Both the position numbers and the translations under genes were made by a program. DNA of 64,000 nt from Ficedula albicollis (taxonomy: Eukaryota > Chordata > Aves > Passeriformes > Muscicapidae), in assembly GCF_000247815.1 (NCBI RefSeq), contig NC_021673.1:113191479-113255478 (forward strand), read 5' to 3'. A model generated the notes under the pieces. The model ran no database searches and was not told the DNA's origin. It saw only the letters and a list, made by a program, of their open reading frames with translations. Position 1 is the stretch's first letter; the number at the start of each line of letters is the position of its first letter. This document shows, one piece after another, positions 37,022-51,317 of the stretch.

Positions 37022-37709
37022 TGTTGGGTTGATGTGACCAGAAATGTGTATTCTATCACCATCTGTGGAAGCCAGGTAGGGCAGTGATTCCTTATCCCTG
37101 TGGCACATATTATCTGCTAATGGTCCATCTTTAAGACAAGATCTTTTTCACAACCAATCCTCCCTCCAGGAAGATATCATCTGCTGTTAATGGGCCATTC
37201 AGTCCCACTGTATGACTGATAAAATTACATCATCCCACTGGGAGATGCTCCAGCCAGGGAGAGGAGCCAAGCATTTCCTACTTAGATAAAAACTGAAATT
37301 TTGAACACAAAAGCAGCGTTCTTTCCACTGGATTCCAGAGGAACACCAGACTTTTCCACAGCATCTCTGGACCTTCAGAGGAAAACTTCACCCTTCTACA
37401 GGAGCACTGCTTCAGTTGAACCACATCTGCCATTGCAAGAGTATGGCCACCATTTAATCAGACCACTACCAACACCCTGACTGATGGGGTATCAAGTTGT
37501 ATTCTGACTCTGTCAGTGTTTTGGTTTTTTGTATAACTGTATTTTTATTTTAATTTTCTTAGTAAAGAACTGTTATTGCTATTCCCATATCTTTGCCTAA
37601 GAGCTCCTTAATTCTAAAATTATAATAATTTGGAGGGAGTGGGTTTACATTTTCCATTTCAAGAGAGGCTCCTGCCTTCCTTAGCAGACACGTCTTTCAA
37701 ACCAAGACA
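37022..37709 (+). mobile_element. Solo ERV LTR, 688 bp
   Basis: The block starts TGTTGGGTTGATG and ends AACCAAGACA, with imperfect inverted ends (TGTTGGGTT versus TGTCTTGGTT). A TATA-like GATAAAA lies near 37284-37290 and a poly(A)-like AGTAAA at 37561, which favours the plus orientation. A second copy of the family starts at 41693. I see no primer-binding site or polypurine tract next to either end, so it is a solo LTR. The flanks CCTTTG and GATTCA do not match, so the target duplication is lost or the edges are slightly off. Confidence 0.72.
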
Positions 37710-39312
37710 GATTCAGATGATCGCAACTTTCATCCTTTCATCATAAATGCTCTTTGCACCATAAATAAACAGAGTTCCACTTCTTGTCCTCGACACCTGT
37801 CCTTCAAACCAGGACACCCTTGCACCTGGTGGGCTGGTGTGCACTATCCCATTTTAACACTCACATGGATTCGCAGAGCATGCAAAACCAAAGCTTTGCA
37901 ACAGAAGATTTTCAAACAGTATTTAAAAAAACTGCTCCCTCTTCATGGCAGCTGTGCCAGGAATCTCAGACTGTGTGCTGCTGGCAACTGCTGTTCAGGA
38001 GAGCATCTTGTGGGCTGTTCAGCTGTCCTGAAAATCTTCAAACCCCTGTTGAGCAGCCCTGAGTTGCAGTGCACTAGATTATAATTCTTAAGGAGAAAAC
38101 CTACAGTCCTGATTCTTCAATCTACAGATTCTTCAATAATGGTGGCATAGGGTTGGGATTTTTGTGTCCAAAAAAATATTTCCTACATGTGCCAAACTTT
38201 TGAACACTCTGAGTTTCCCATGTCCTTACTTCTAGAAAAATAACCTTTGACAGTCTGAAGCCATTCAGCCATCACTGGTCATCCCAATTCTGCTGCAAAA
38301 TCCTCTCCTCTGCCTGTACAAGGTACACCAGTAGGAACTACAATGATGAATACAGAAATAAAGCCATAGTATGACACACCGGGGAAAGATTAAGGTGCTT
38401 ATTATAAATGGAATTTTTGAGTTACCAGTTTATTAGGCTCTTTTTAAAAGTCAGTGAGCATGTAAAAAAGAGTGATTTATTTGATATAAAATACTTTTAC
38501 TGACACAGTTTTCAGCAAGCTTCTCAAAGAAGCTAAGCCTCCTGAGAAGAAACGAGGTGTCCTAATGAACTGTCTTACACACATATCAGTTAAAAGGTGG
38601 CAATGAAAAACAGGAAGACATGGCCAGGTTTTGCAACAGAGGTTGGTTACAAGAAGCTACTATGGAAATCTATGCTAGGGCTTGTGCTGTACCAGATGTT
38701 TCAAAGTTACGTAGAGAGTAGAGAGTGAGGTTGCAATGTCTGCAGAGCAATGTGCTCAGAGTAAGGCTAACTGTGAAGACATGCAACACGAACTCTTGAA
38801 TTTTAATTGGTGAAAAAAACAGTGCATGAAACAGTGCAAATACATACAATGTGAAGCTGGTACACTGCTTGAATGTAACACTGATGATATGAACTGTAGA
38901 TACGTAGTGATGGGACATAAATTAGCTATTTCCACACAGGAAAGTGGATTTGGAGCAATTTTTCATGTTCAAAAAGACTGAATTGCATATTAAGCATTGT
39001 GAGAATGGGAGCAGAGGAAAATAACAGTAAAAAAGGTCATACAGTTGTAAAGATCTATCATGCATTCCCATCCTGACTATAGCACATAATTCTGATCACT
39101 CACTTTCACAAAGAGCACAGGAAGGAAGGAGAAAGCTGTCAGAACAATAAATGCATAGAGTGGCTCCCACATGATGGCAGACTAAATTCTATGGGAACTT
39201 TCAGCTTTGTGAAAGGTGAGCAGGGAACAGTCTTTCATTATTTTTCCCAATTCAAGTCAAAGGGCTTCCGAGCTCTAATTTCTAATAAAGAAAATAAAAG
39301 GGATTTTTTTTT
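37710..39312. other. Single-copy DNA between LTR and duplication
   Basis: I looked for retroviral gag, pol or env signatures because two related LTRs flank this interval, and saw none. Confidence 0.5.
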
Positions 39313-39806
39313 CCATTCAGATTTGAATGATGAACCTTAATTGCAAAGGATATTCTGCAGGTGCAAAAAGTTAAACAGTTTTAAGGAGGAATGACAAAGT
39401 TAAAAAATAGACCTATTGATGTAATTAAAAAAGGTAGTATGCATACCATCTCCATTGGAGGAGAAGCTCCTTATAAGGCCATTTTCAAAATATGTGCCTC
39501 ATTTCAACACCTTATATACACAGTGTTGAGCTAGCCAGACTTTTGACTTAATCTACCAACCATTCAGATTTGAATGATGAACCTTAATTGCAAAGGATAT
39601 TCTGCAGGTGCAAAAAGTTAAACAGTTTTAAGAAGGAATGACAAAGTTAAAAAATAGACCTATTGATGTAATTAAAAAAGGTAGTATGCATACCATCTCC
39701 ATTGGAGGAGAAGCTCCTTATAAGGCCATCTTCAAAATATGTGCCTCATTTCAACATCTTATATACACAGTGTTGAGCTAGCCAGACCTTTGACTTAATC
39801 TACCAG
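39313..39806 (+). repeat. 247-bp tandem duplication ending at the adapter/poly-C join
   Basis: The block CCATTCAGATTTGAATGATG...CTTAATCTACCA at 39313-39559 repeats at 39560-39806 with four or five substitutions (for example AGGAGG versus AGAAGG, GCCATT versus GCCATC). Only 15 bases separate its end from the Illumina adapter. The divergence is compatible with two haplotypes placed in tandem at a contig end. Confidence 0.94.
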
Positions 39807-39821
39807 AGAAGTGCTTCTATT

Positions 39822-42469
<2,648 letters not shown>

Positions 42470-43163
42470 TACCCCTAGGCTGAGCGCACCAGCAGAGGCA
42501 CCCTTCTGGCCCTAGCTTTGTCACGTGAAGATGCTACTGTGGCTCCCTTTGTGTAACCACCCACTGGCACAAGGATCCCATCCAGCCCATCACCAGGCGC
42601 AGGCAAATAAGAGAGCACTGCTCAATCTGTTTTGGTGGAAAATCTCCAAGGTTAGCACAGCCCAGTTTCAAACCAGCTGCACACAGATGCCTTTGCCTGG
42701 GTGAGTCTGAGGAGCCCTTTTGCTAGCTCTGCTCCCAGGTGGGATCTTCCAACACAGAAGTAGTGGTGTCCAGCTGAAGAGAGTCATCTGCAAAGAGTGT
42801 GGCTCAGCTCTGCCTGCAAATCCTGCAGTCTCTGAAAGATGCAGCAGTAGAAGCACACTGTCTTCATTTAGGGGAGGAGGTGTGTAGGAACACGCGAGCA
42901 TGACCAAAATGATACAGTGCATTAATGCATAAACTGAACAAATCCCTGAAAAGCTGTGCATGCACAAGAAGATTCTCATAGCTTCCTGTGAGGTCTGTGT
43001 TTCCTGCCAAGTCTGTCACTCTTGGATATTCATGATTTAAGTCAGCAATATTTATTTAATTATAAAAGCTCTGGAGGTGGTAAGGAAGGGTATGCTTTGC
43101 ATGAATGCTAAATGCAATCTACCTGTACTTAAGAATTAACATTCATATTTAAGCAGGCCGGTC
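42470..43163. other. Single-copy DNA, nothing recognised
   Basis: No repeat or coding signature; the longest frame is 103 codons on the minus strand and looks random. Confidence 0.5.
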
Positions 43164-43351
43164 TTTAAGTCAGTTTTTTAGTCTATTTGAGTTCTGATCC
43201 TTTACAAAGTACCTTAGCTTTGTCAGCCTGTTGAAGACTCGGAAAGTTATCATTTTTTTAAGTCAGTTTTTTAGTCTATTTGAGTTCTGATCCTTTACAA
43301 AGTACCTTAGCTTTGTCAGTCTGTTGAAGACTCGGAAAGTTATAATTTTTT
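43164..43351 (+). repeat. 93-bp tandem duplication
   Basis: AAGTCAGTTTTTTAGTCTAT...CTCGGAAAGTTAT starting at 43167 restarts at 43260. Differences are minimal (CAGCCTG versus CAGTCTG, and CATT versus AATT at the end). Confidence 0.94.
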
Positions 43352-43546
43352 AGAGAGAGATCACAGAACAAGGTGACTTAAACAGCATTCTGAAATCTAT
43401 GCTTCCACGTAGCTGAACTTATCCAAGTAAGCTGTGCTGAGATTTTGTCATTCCAGTAAGAAGTGGACTAATACTAAATTAAGCCAAACCTTGTTAAAGC
43501 CTGTTATTTCTTTGTTTATCCTATTACCTAATTTGTAACTACACTG
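43352..43546. other. Short spacer between two duplications
   Basis: About 195 bases with no recognisable content. Confidence 0.5.
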
Positions 43547-44216
43547 GGTAGTAACCAAAGTTCCTACTGGGAAATTTTTTGAGTGGGTTTTCTTTGCAGC
43601 CCATTTGCTTTCCTATATTTGAACAAGTTTGGGCTAGATCTGCCAGACAATTTAAAAAGGCTTTTTGTAAGCATGTTACAAGCCACCACCTCGTGTTTAG
43701 AGATGTGATTGATTTGAAAAGGACTCTTATTTCAACAGACATGTCAGTATGTCAAACATGGAGAAGTTTACTTGTTCTCTTAAGATACAGTTATCCCTAT
43801 GGTTCTAGAAGTGGTAACAGTGAAAAGGCTAAATGAAGCCAAAATAATTATAATAAATATATAATAATATTAGATATTATAGGTAGTAACCAAAGTTCCT
43901 ACTGGGAAATTTTTTGAGTGGGTTTTCTTTGCAGCCCATTTGCTTTCCTATATTTGAACAAGTTTGGGCTAGATCTGCCAGACAATTTAAAAAGGCTTTT
44001 TGTAAGCATGTTACAAGCCACCACCTCGTGTTTAGAGATGTGATTGATTTGAAAAGGACTCTTATTTCAACAGACATGTCAGTATGTCAAACATGGAGAA
44101 GTTTACTTGTTCTCTTAAGATACAGTTATCCCTATGGTTCTAGAAGTGGTAACAGTGAAAAGGCTAAATGAAGCCAAAATAATTATAATAAATATATAAT
44201 AATATTAGATATTATA
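43547..44216 (+). repeat. 335-bp tandem duplication, no visible difference
   Basis: The block from GGTAGTAACCAAAGTTCC to ATTAGATATTATA at 43547-43881 is repeated at 43882-44216, and I found no mismatch on reading. It creates twin frames of 66-67 codons (minus) and 85 codons (plus), which are consequences of the duplication and not evidence of genes. Confidence 0.96.
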
Positions 44217-44232
44217 TAACATATATCACATC

Positions 44233-44249
44233 ATATATATATATATATA
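44233..44249 (+). repeat. (AT)n microsatellite, short
   Basis: About eight AT dinucleotides within an AT-rich stretch just right of the 335-bp duplication. Confidence 0.85.
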
Positions 44250-44782
44250 AGATTTATGTCAATTGATCAGCTGACACAAAGTCTTAGCCTTATTTTATCA
44301 CACTGGAGCATTGAAACTATTATACCCAAATTCTGTTGTGATTTCTGGTGGGTTGTGTACTCATTTGTTAAGGTTATTCAATCTTTTTCCTGTCTTGTAA
44401 GGCTCTGGTGCTGTGTTATTAATATTGGGCCACTACAGCACACGAGAAGAGAAAGCCGATCAGTATCAGGGAGGAAATTACATTTCTGCCCAGTTAGCTG
44501 GAGCACCCAACACATGATTCACACTGATGACACTTTGTACTGCTCCTCTAAGTTATTCTTCATCCAGTACCCGTGCTTAAGAGGACAGTAAATACCTGAT
44601 CTGGCATGCAGTCTGTGCAAACAAAGTTATCCCTTCCAAGCCTCTAGAACAAATCTGAAGCCATCAGTGAGTTGTCCTACTTCAGAGCCTTTCATCCTCC
44701 AGCTGTGGCACTTCAATTCCCAGTTGCTAAGTACCTAAGGCCTTGTATGATTTCTCTTGGAATCAAAACTTAAGACAATTAG
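44250..44782. other. Single-copy DNA, nothing recognised
   Basis: A 111-codon frame is open here (44256-44591, plus) but begins without good context and resembles nothing known to me. Confidence 0.5.
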
Positions 44783-44909
44783 TCCTCAAGTCTTTAAAAT
44801 CCATCTGCTTTGCTATTAAACGGATGAACTGTGAAGTCTTACCCTGTCCTCAAGTCTTTAAAATCCATCTGCTTTGCTGTTAAATGGATGAACTGTGAAG
44901 TCTTACCCT
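44783..44909 (+). repeat. 64-bp tandem duplication
   Basis: TCCTCAAGTCTTTAAAATCC...GTCTTACCCTG at 44783-44846 repeats from 44847 with two substitutions (CTATTAAACG versus CTGTTAAATG). Confidence 0.94.
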
Positions 44910-47900
44910 ATTGTGTATAATCTCCCTCCTTGAGAGCAATTCAGCAGAAGCTGCCCAGCTCCAGGTTGTCCATGCTTTCACTATGAAACACAAAATGTGT
45001 GTCCTCTGTGACTCACTGCCACCGGACTAGGGCTGCCATGGATCTGTGAATAATACAGGAGTTCACAAATAAGCAGGGTTTTGTAAATAATGTACTGCCA
45101 CTGCTGGTGGTAACAGCATTCTTCCAGGAGAGGCAAAACTATGTACTACAGTTCTGGTGTCTCAAGCACTATGTCTCCATGAGATGTGAAAATATCAGGG
45201 GTGTTTTATAATTTTTTAGCAAACAGGCTTTAACAGCATCTAAAAACCCTGGGACTTATTTTCATATCATCACTAGGACTGGTAACAGCAGAATTCTCCT
45301 TGGTGACAGTGTCTCCTAGCTGACACACCACAGTTCATGGCATGGCTACAAAACTTGCTACCAGTCGTGTCTGAACTCATGGCTTAGGGAATCTGGAGGT
45401 AGGGAGCACATGATTATAGCAATATCTGAAGGTCTCTTTCTCCTGTTGCGTGGTGTTAAGTCCATGGTGTCTTCTCCACACAGGCGACAACAGTCCCTGT
45501 AGTACACAGCCTCATCTATTTAACCTGTCCCAAAACTGTTCAGGAACATGAAACCTGATCTAGCTAGAAGAAGGTCAGCACAGTTCACTCACAGCTACAC
45601 ACTCCCTTACCACTAAACGGGGTTTTTTTTCCTCTATTTCTCTCCACCTCTCTTCACTGTAAACAATACACAGAACAATTATGGTTTAGTGTCCTGTGAA
45701 TACTTGAGAGCAAAATTAAATGTATTTTTCATTGTTTCTGAAATATGCATGTTGGTGGACGTTTTTCATCTTATATGTGTTTTTTCTTTCTATTATTGCT
45801 ATTTCCCAAGGGTTTTTTTGCTGACATTATTTTCTGATTGTACTTTGGGACCTGCTTCAAACATCATTACATGGCCAGAACAGGTGCTAGGGCAATCCCA
45901 AGGAAGATTTTCCTTTCACATCTACACATATGCTGCCAACTCCTCATTCACTGTGGTGTTAGGAAACTTCAGAAAACAGAAGGATCCCACCCCATCTTTG
46001 GCTGATAACAACAGAGATAATACTGCTGCTACGAGGCTAACCTCCACAGTAGCAGGTTCAACTCAGCTGTCTAGGGAACACCTCCCTCATTTCCCCTGTG
46101 TTCCCTAATCATGTACCAGCTCCCACAGCAAATGAAAGAAGCCAGCTCAGTTCTAGAACAAGGATAATTGAACAAGGATCAATGCACAGCCCTCCAGCAG
46201 AGCCAATGAGCCTGGCAGCAACTGGTAGTTCGAGGCACAAGCACTTGTGTGGCTGCAGAAGATGCAGCAAGATTCTAGCAAAGTTTGCTTGGCCCCAGCA
46301 CCCCATAAACATGGCTATTGTTATTCCAGAGAGAAGCTGGCTTTGGATGCAATCTAAAGTCGGGTGTGTATTTCTCCCTGTTTTTCCACTAGTGAACTCT
46401 AGAACTGCAAAGACAGAATGGAGGAGTTTTGGAATCCCCAGAGGGGTCTAGGACTTGGAAAACTGGGCAATCTAGCAAGGGGGAGTTGAGAGTTGGCAGT
46501 GGATGAAGAGCTTCAAGGTGACACATTTCAAGGAGAGTGCATCGGATCAAAGACCAAAATTTCAGATGCGGTTACAATGAAAAGAAAAACGCCATTTGAA
46601 AAGAAAGTGGGGAGGGGAAGGAATGGAAGTAAATATGTTGATCTGTAAAAAATAAAAAAGGGAAGAGTGGGAGAAAAGAAGATAAGAACCTCTCTTCTAT
46701 CAGTCACAGATCTCTCTGCTTGCCAGAAGATACAAAAAGGTTAAAGTGCTGCTATCAAGGAAGAAACATTTTGTGTGTGTTCTTCTCATCCCGCTCTTCT
46801 ACTATCAAATATTCCATTTAGTTCATTTTCACTAATTCAATAAGGTATAATTATTATTTGACTTGATTTTGTACCTTGTCATTTCTGCTCAATTATCAGA
46901 ATAGTGGTCTATTACTAGCAGTTGAATGCTGCACAAATTTCTGGCCCAGATTACAATCTGAGCAAAATCTGTCTTTGGGGGAAATTTTTCCCCATAGAAC
47001 AAAATAAAAATAATTATATTCACCATAATTTCTTACTGGACTGGTACAGAGTTCAACAAAACAAATGTACTTTACATTAAATATTTGATCTGGTTGCTGG
47101 GTAATTCAAAAAGTAGGGATTTTATAAGAAATTTTTAAACAGAAGTCTAACATTTTTCAATTTAGCCAGCTTTTCAAAGGTTCTGTTCTGCAAAGTGAAT
47201 AGCTGAACAGGAGAGTCTTGCAGATGGAAGGCACAGATGTAGCTACAGAAGAGATATTAAAAATAATTTATTTGATTTATAGTCTCTTCCTACTTCTTTG
47301 TGTTCTTGTAGCTTGAGCAACGCTTGGCTGAGTGAAGTTCTACAGTTCTTTATTTTGGAGAAATACTTATTCTGTTTTAATATATCAGAGTTTTCCCATT
47401 TCCTCCATAAATCAGAAAAGTGAAGGAATCCTATTACTTTTCTTCCATGAACAGCAAGATGAGGGAATCTCTATAGTCTGTGTTGCGACTACAGTCAACA
47501 GTATCATCTATGAAAAAGTTGCTTTTTGAGATGCACCCAGAGACCAGTTCTCTTCTGTAGCCAAGAGGTGTGGACTCAGTGTCCCTCAGCATGAAGGAGG
47601 AGATTCCTGCTCTCAGCCAAAGCTGTGGAGGCTGGGGGGGATATTCTCTGGGGTAGTAAGACTAACTGTGTGATTAGATGTTAACTTCCTTGTTAACCAG
47701 CTTGTTCCTTCTGCTGCTGGACATTCATGATACTCAACCCCTGGAGCTCTACTTTTCTGTTTCTTTCTCTGTTCTCACAAGAGGAAATATAAAATGCTGT
47801 GCACTTCAGCTGACCTTAGCTTTGAATGCTCACCCATTCTGTTGTAATCTTAATGCAATTTGTTAGAGAAAATAGAGCCTTCTTTCCACTACCTACCAAT

Positions 47901-49650
47901 AACACACACCTAGCACTAGCATTGGATGGGGAATACTCTAACCACTTCTCAGAGCAGATGTAACTATCCAGTCTTTCCCCCAGTGAACAGTTCTGTGTCT
48001 CCATCAAAAGCAATCTCTTCATAAAATTAAATCCACTTTGTTCAGTGACTGAGCCAACTGCTCTCCAAAGCCAAACAGTTGTTGCTGCTAGACTCCCACA
48101 CCTTGCTGCTGTTCTCTTTCTTTTACAGAGCTGAAGACCAGATGACTTCTCTCTTATGTACTATGTGATTGTAGTGGACATAAAGACTGGCAGGGTTATC
48201 AGAAGACTGGATAAGCACATCTAGACCAGCACTTACCACCTGCACTTAGCCAGACTTGACTTCTGAGACTACAGTAAGCAAGCAGGTCAAGGTGAAGGAA
48301 GGGAAGAGGGAGACTGAAGAGGCAGAGGCAGGGCTGAAGGCAGCCCCAAGGTACCACCTCAGGCTACAGAATGAATTAGGATGGTTTGCTGTAGGGGCAG
48401 GAGGAGTGGAAGCCATTATGAGATCTGGGTTCCAAAAGGGCCAGCACCTTGTTTCTTTTTTGCTCATGTCCTCACAGCTCACTCTGCCAACTTCTGTAGT
48501 CAGGGTTACAGAAAGGGTGTACAGCAGAGCCCAGGTTTGTGCAGAGTACCCTGTGGAGCTCACCACAGGATTCTGCTCAGACGGCACTGGGAGTTCCTCC
48601 TTCATGAAGCCCTAATTGCCACCTTGTGCCAATCTCAACCACAAGACCAGGAGAAACTCAAGCCTGAGCCCTGAGCTCCAGCCACTCTCAAATTAGTACT
48701 TCTTTCCAGTCAGCTTTGAACAAAGAAGCTGGGTTCTGCTGCACCTCCTGTCCCAAAGGCCAGCCACAGCCCTCCCAGAGCACCTCAGGGTCAAGATTAG
48801 CTGTGCCCCAGAAAATAAATTCCTTGGGGGAGGATTCCTTTTGCAGCCCTCAGCTTCCTTTGATAGCTGCCTGCCAGCCCCACATCCACTATCACTCTGC
48901 TCCTCTTCTTTTCTCCTCTGGCCCTTACCTGAATTCCAACTCAAACTGGCACAGCCTCTGACCAGCTTCCCCTACAGCAGGAGGTAGCTCTGTGGTTTTC
49001 CCTGACTGAACCTGGAACCGAAGCCCCTAACCCTAACGTGACCCCTTAGCCAGGCACCTAGCCAAGGCCCAGACTGCCTCAAAGGGGAATTGACCTTGCA
49101 ACTCTCAGGTTCTGTCCCTAAATTAAAGCCTATCTCTTATTTCCTTTACTTACCCTCAAGGATAAAGGGTAAAAATTAAACTTAGGGTGAGAAGAAGGCT
49201 TCTTGATGAAGACCTGACAGCCCCATTGTTCCTAGCCCAATACTCTGCATAAGCAGCTGGGAATCTCAAATCTCTGCAGCAGTCTCCAGAGACACCAAAT
49301 GTCACTTGGTACATTACCTGGTTTCCAAAGCCCAAAGAGCTGGTAATAGGAAAAAAGAGAAACCAACCAGTAAATGAATAAGCAGCATTTCGTTTGCTTC
49401 ATTATTGGCTTGGTTTTACAGCATTTCCTGTACTCTCAAATCAAGGATTCTGGGAATAGAAGAGGAGGCAAAATGCTAGAACAGAGAGTACACAGCAAAA
49501 ACAAATTGGATCCTTTCATGATGCTATTATCAGAGCTGCAAAACACTACTCCAGAGAGGCTGCAGGTCAGATCCTCAGCTGCTGCAGCCCAAGCAGAGCA
49601 GGGCACACCAGGGCGAGCTGCCCACACAGCCCGCGGGCTCCTCTCATGTG
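44910..49650. other. Single-copy DNA, nothing recognised
   Basis: About 4.7 kb. Frames up to 139 codons occur (45689-46108, plus) without matching splice or start signals. At 48246-48615 two 119-codon frames overlap on opposite strands, the usual sign of a stop-poor stretch. No CR1 or LTR ends are visible. Confidence 0.5.
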
Positions 49651-50610
49651 CGGGATGCAGCACGGCAGCTGGCACACACTGCACGGGTGCTGCAGCAGCT
49701 GGCACACATTGCACGCATGCTGCAGCTGGCACACACTGCATGGGTGCAGCAGCAGCTGGCACACACTGCACAGGTGCAGCAGCTGGCACACACTTCATGG
49801 GTGCTGCAGCAGCTGGCACACACTGCACGGGTAATGCAGTTGGCACACACTGCACGGGTGCTGCAGCAGCTGGCACACACTGCACGGGTAATGCAGTTGG
49901 CACACACTGCACGGGTGCTGCAGCAGCTGGCACACACTGCACGGGTAATGCAGTTGGCACACACTGCACGGGTGCTGCAGCAGCTGGCACACACTGCACG
50001 GGTAATGCAGTTGGCACACACTGCACGGGTGCTGCAGCAGCTGGCACACACTGCACGGGTAATGCAGTTGGCACACACTGCACGGGTGCTGCAGCAGCTG
50101 GCACACACTGCACGGGTAATGCAGTTGGCACACACTGCACGGGTGCTGCAGCAGCTGGCACACATTGCACGGGTGCAGCAGCTGGCACACACTGCATGGG
50201 TGCAGCAGCTGGCACACACTGCACGGGTGCTGCATCTGGCACACACTGCACGGGTGCTGCAGCAGCTGGCACACATTGCACGCATGCTGCAGCTGGCACA
50301 CACTGCACAGGTGCTGCAGCAGCTGGCACACATTGCACGCATGCTGCAGCTGGCACACACTGCATGGGTGCTGCAGCAGCTGGCACACATTGCACGCATG
50401 CTGCAGCTGGCACACACTGCATGGGTGCTGCAGCAGCTGGCACACATTGCACGCATGCTGCAGCTGGCACACACTGCATGGGTGCTGCAGCAGCTGGCAC
50501 ACATTGCACGCATGCTGCAGCTGGCACACACTGCATGGGTGCTGCAGCAGCTGGCACACATTGCACGCATGCTGCAGCTGGCACACACTGCATGGGTGCT
50601 GCAGCAGCTG
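49651..50610 (+). repeat. Minisatellite of 27/30-bp monomers in 57-bp higher-order units
   Basis: Monomers share CTGCAG(CAG)CTGGCACACA followed by C/T TGCA. From about 49801 a 30-bp monomer alternates with a 27-bp monomer that begins AATGCAGTTGG, six times in a row, giving a 57-bp period. From about 50250 a different 30+27 pair (CACACATTGCACGCAT, then a shorter CTGCAGCTGG monomer) alternates six times. Irregular monomers lie between and at the left edge. All monomer lengths are multiples of three and lack stops in most frames, so frames of 328-507 codons run through on both strands. Many units contain CAGCTG. Confidence 0.95.
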
Positions 50611-50697
50611 GCCACAGCGCTTCCTTTCATATGTGGAATTGGATTGAGGCTTAGTTTCAGATGGACTCAGTCCACACACAGAAGTGAAATAAAGCCA
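50611..50697 (+). repeat. Non-satellite spacer unit with AATAAA, copy 1
   Basis: CCACAGCGCTTCCTTTCATA through GTGAAATAAAGCCAA ends the first minisatellite block. The same unit recurs 282 bp later. The AATAAAG hexamer near its end resembles a poly(A) signal, so it may derive from a transcript end or an LTR, but I do not recognise the family. Confidence 0.85.
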
Positions 50698-50893
50698 ACA
50701 CGGGTGCTGCAGCAGCTGGCACACACTGCACGTGTGCTGCATCTGGCACACACCGCACGGGTGCTGCAGCAGCTGGCACACACTGCATGCATGCTGCAGC
50801 CGGCACACACCGCATGGCTGCAGCAGCAGCTGACACACACCGCATGGGTGCTGCAGCAGCTGGCACACACTGCATGGGTGCTGCAGCAGCTGC
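50698..50893 (+). repeat. Second, shorter minisatellite block
   Basis: About seven diverged 27/30-bp monomers of the same family, with more substitutions (for example CCGGCACACACCGCATGG). It lies between the two copies of the spacer unit. Confidence 0.9.
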
Positions 50894-50981
50894 CCACAGC
50901 GCTTCCTTTCATATGTGGAATTGGATTGAGGCTTAGTTTCAGATGGACTCAGTCCACACACAGAAGTGAAATAAAGCCAAT
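50894..50981 (+). repeat. Non-satellite spacer unit with AATAAA, copy 2
   Basis: Near-identical to 50612-50697. Minisatellite plus spacer therefore forms a 282-bp higher-order segment that was duplicated as a whole. Confidence 0.9.
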
Positions 50982-51317
50982 GACACACAACGCCAGGCTG
51001 ATAAAGGTTTCTGTGCTGTGCACATCTGTAATACACAAAGAAGCTCAATCCTTCAATTTTATACAGATGTGTGGAGCTTTTTTTTCCCAGAATAAAGGTA
51101 AGATAATTGCACAAAGACTTTTACAAACATTCTTAGGACTGAGCCCTTTAGTGGAAGGAGCTGCACCATAACAAAGTACTATGGTATATCAGCTTTTTGG
51201 TTCTGTACACCATCATGCAAGATTTCAGAATTTAAGTGATTCACACTTCTTTGTATTAACTACATGCTTTAATGCTGAATTAGAGCATTAGACAGTTAAG
51301 AATTCTGTTGTCTCCAG
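50982..51317. other. Single-copy DNA left of a candidate exon
   Basis: No element recognised. The right end has a pyrimidine-containing acceptor-like sequence, TTCTGTTGTCTCCAG, ending at 51317. Confidence 0.45.

Noticed and set aside
43539..44171. Twin frames of 66-67 and 85 codons that look like a duplicated small gene
   Set aside because: Both pairs result from the 335-bp tandem duplication, lie on opposite strands over the same DNA, and lack start context or known motifs.
48246..48615. Two overlapping 119-codon frames on opposite strands
   Set aside because: Mirror-image open frames indicate a stop-poor stretch; neither has recognisable motifs or splice context.
49027..49036. Interstitial telomere repeat (CCTAACCCTAA)
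   Set aside because: Fewer than two full units; expected by chance and not an array.
49651..50893. Regular repeats that could suggest a CRISPR array
   Set aside because: The repeats are contiguous 27/30-bp monomers without unique spacers, in an animal genome, with no cas genes.
49374..51171. Frames of 328-507 codons in five reading frames over the minisatellite
   Set aside because: Simultaneous openness in so many frames follows from stop-free monomers of 27 and 30 bp; no frame shows other coding evidence.
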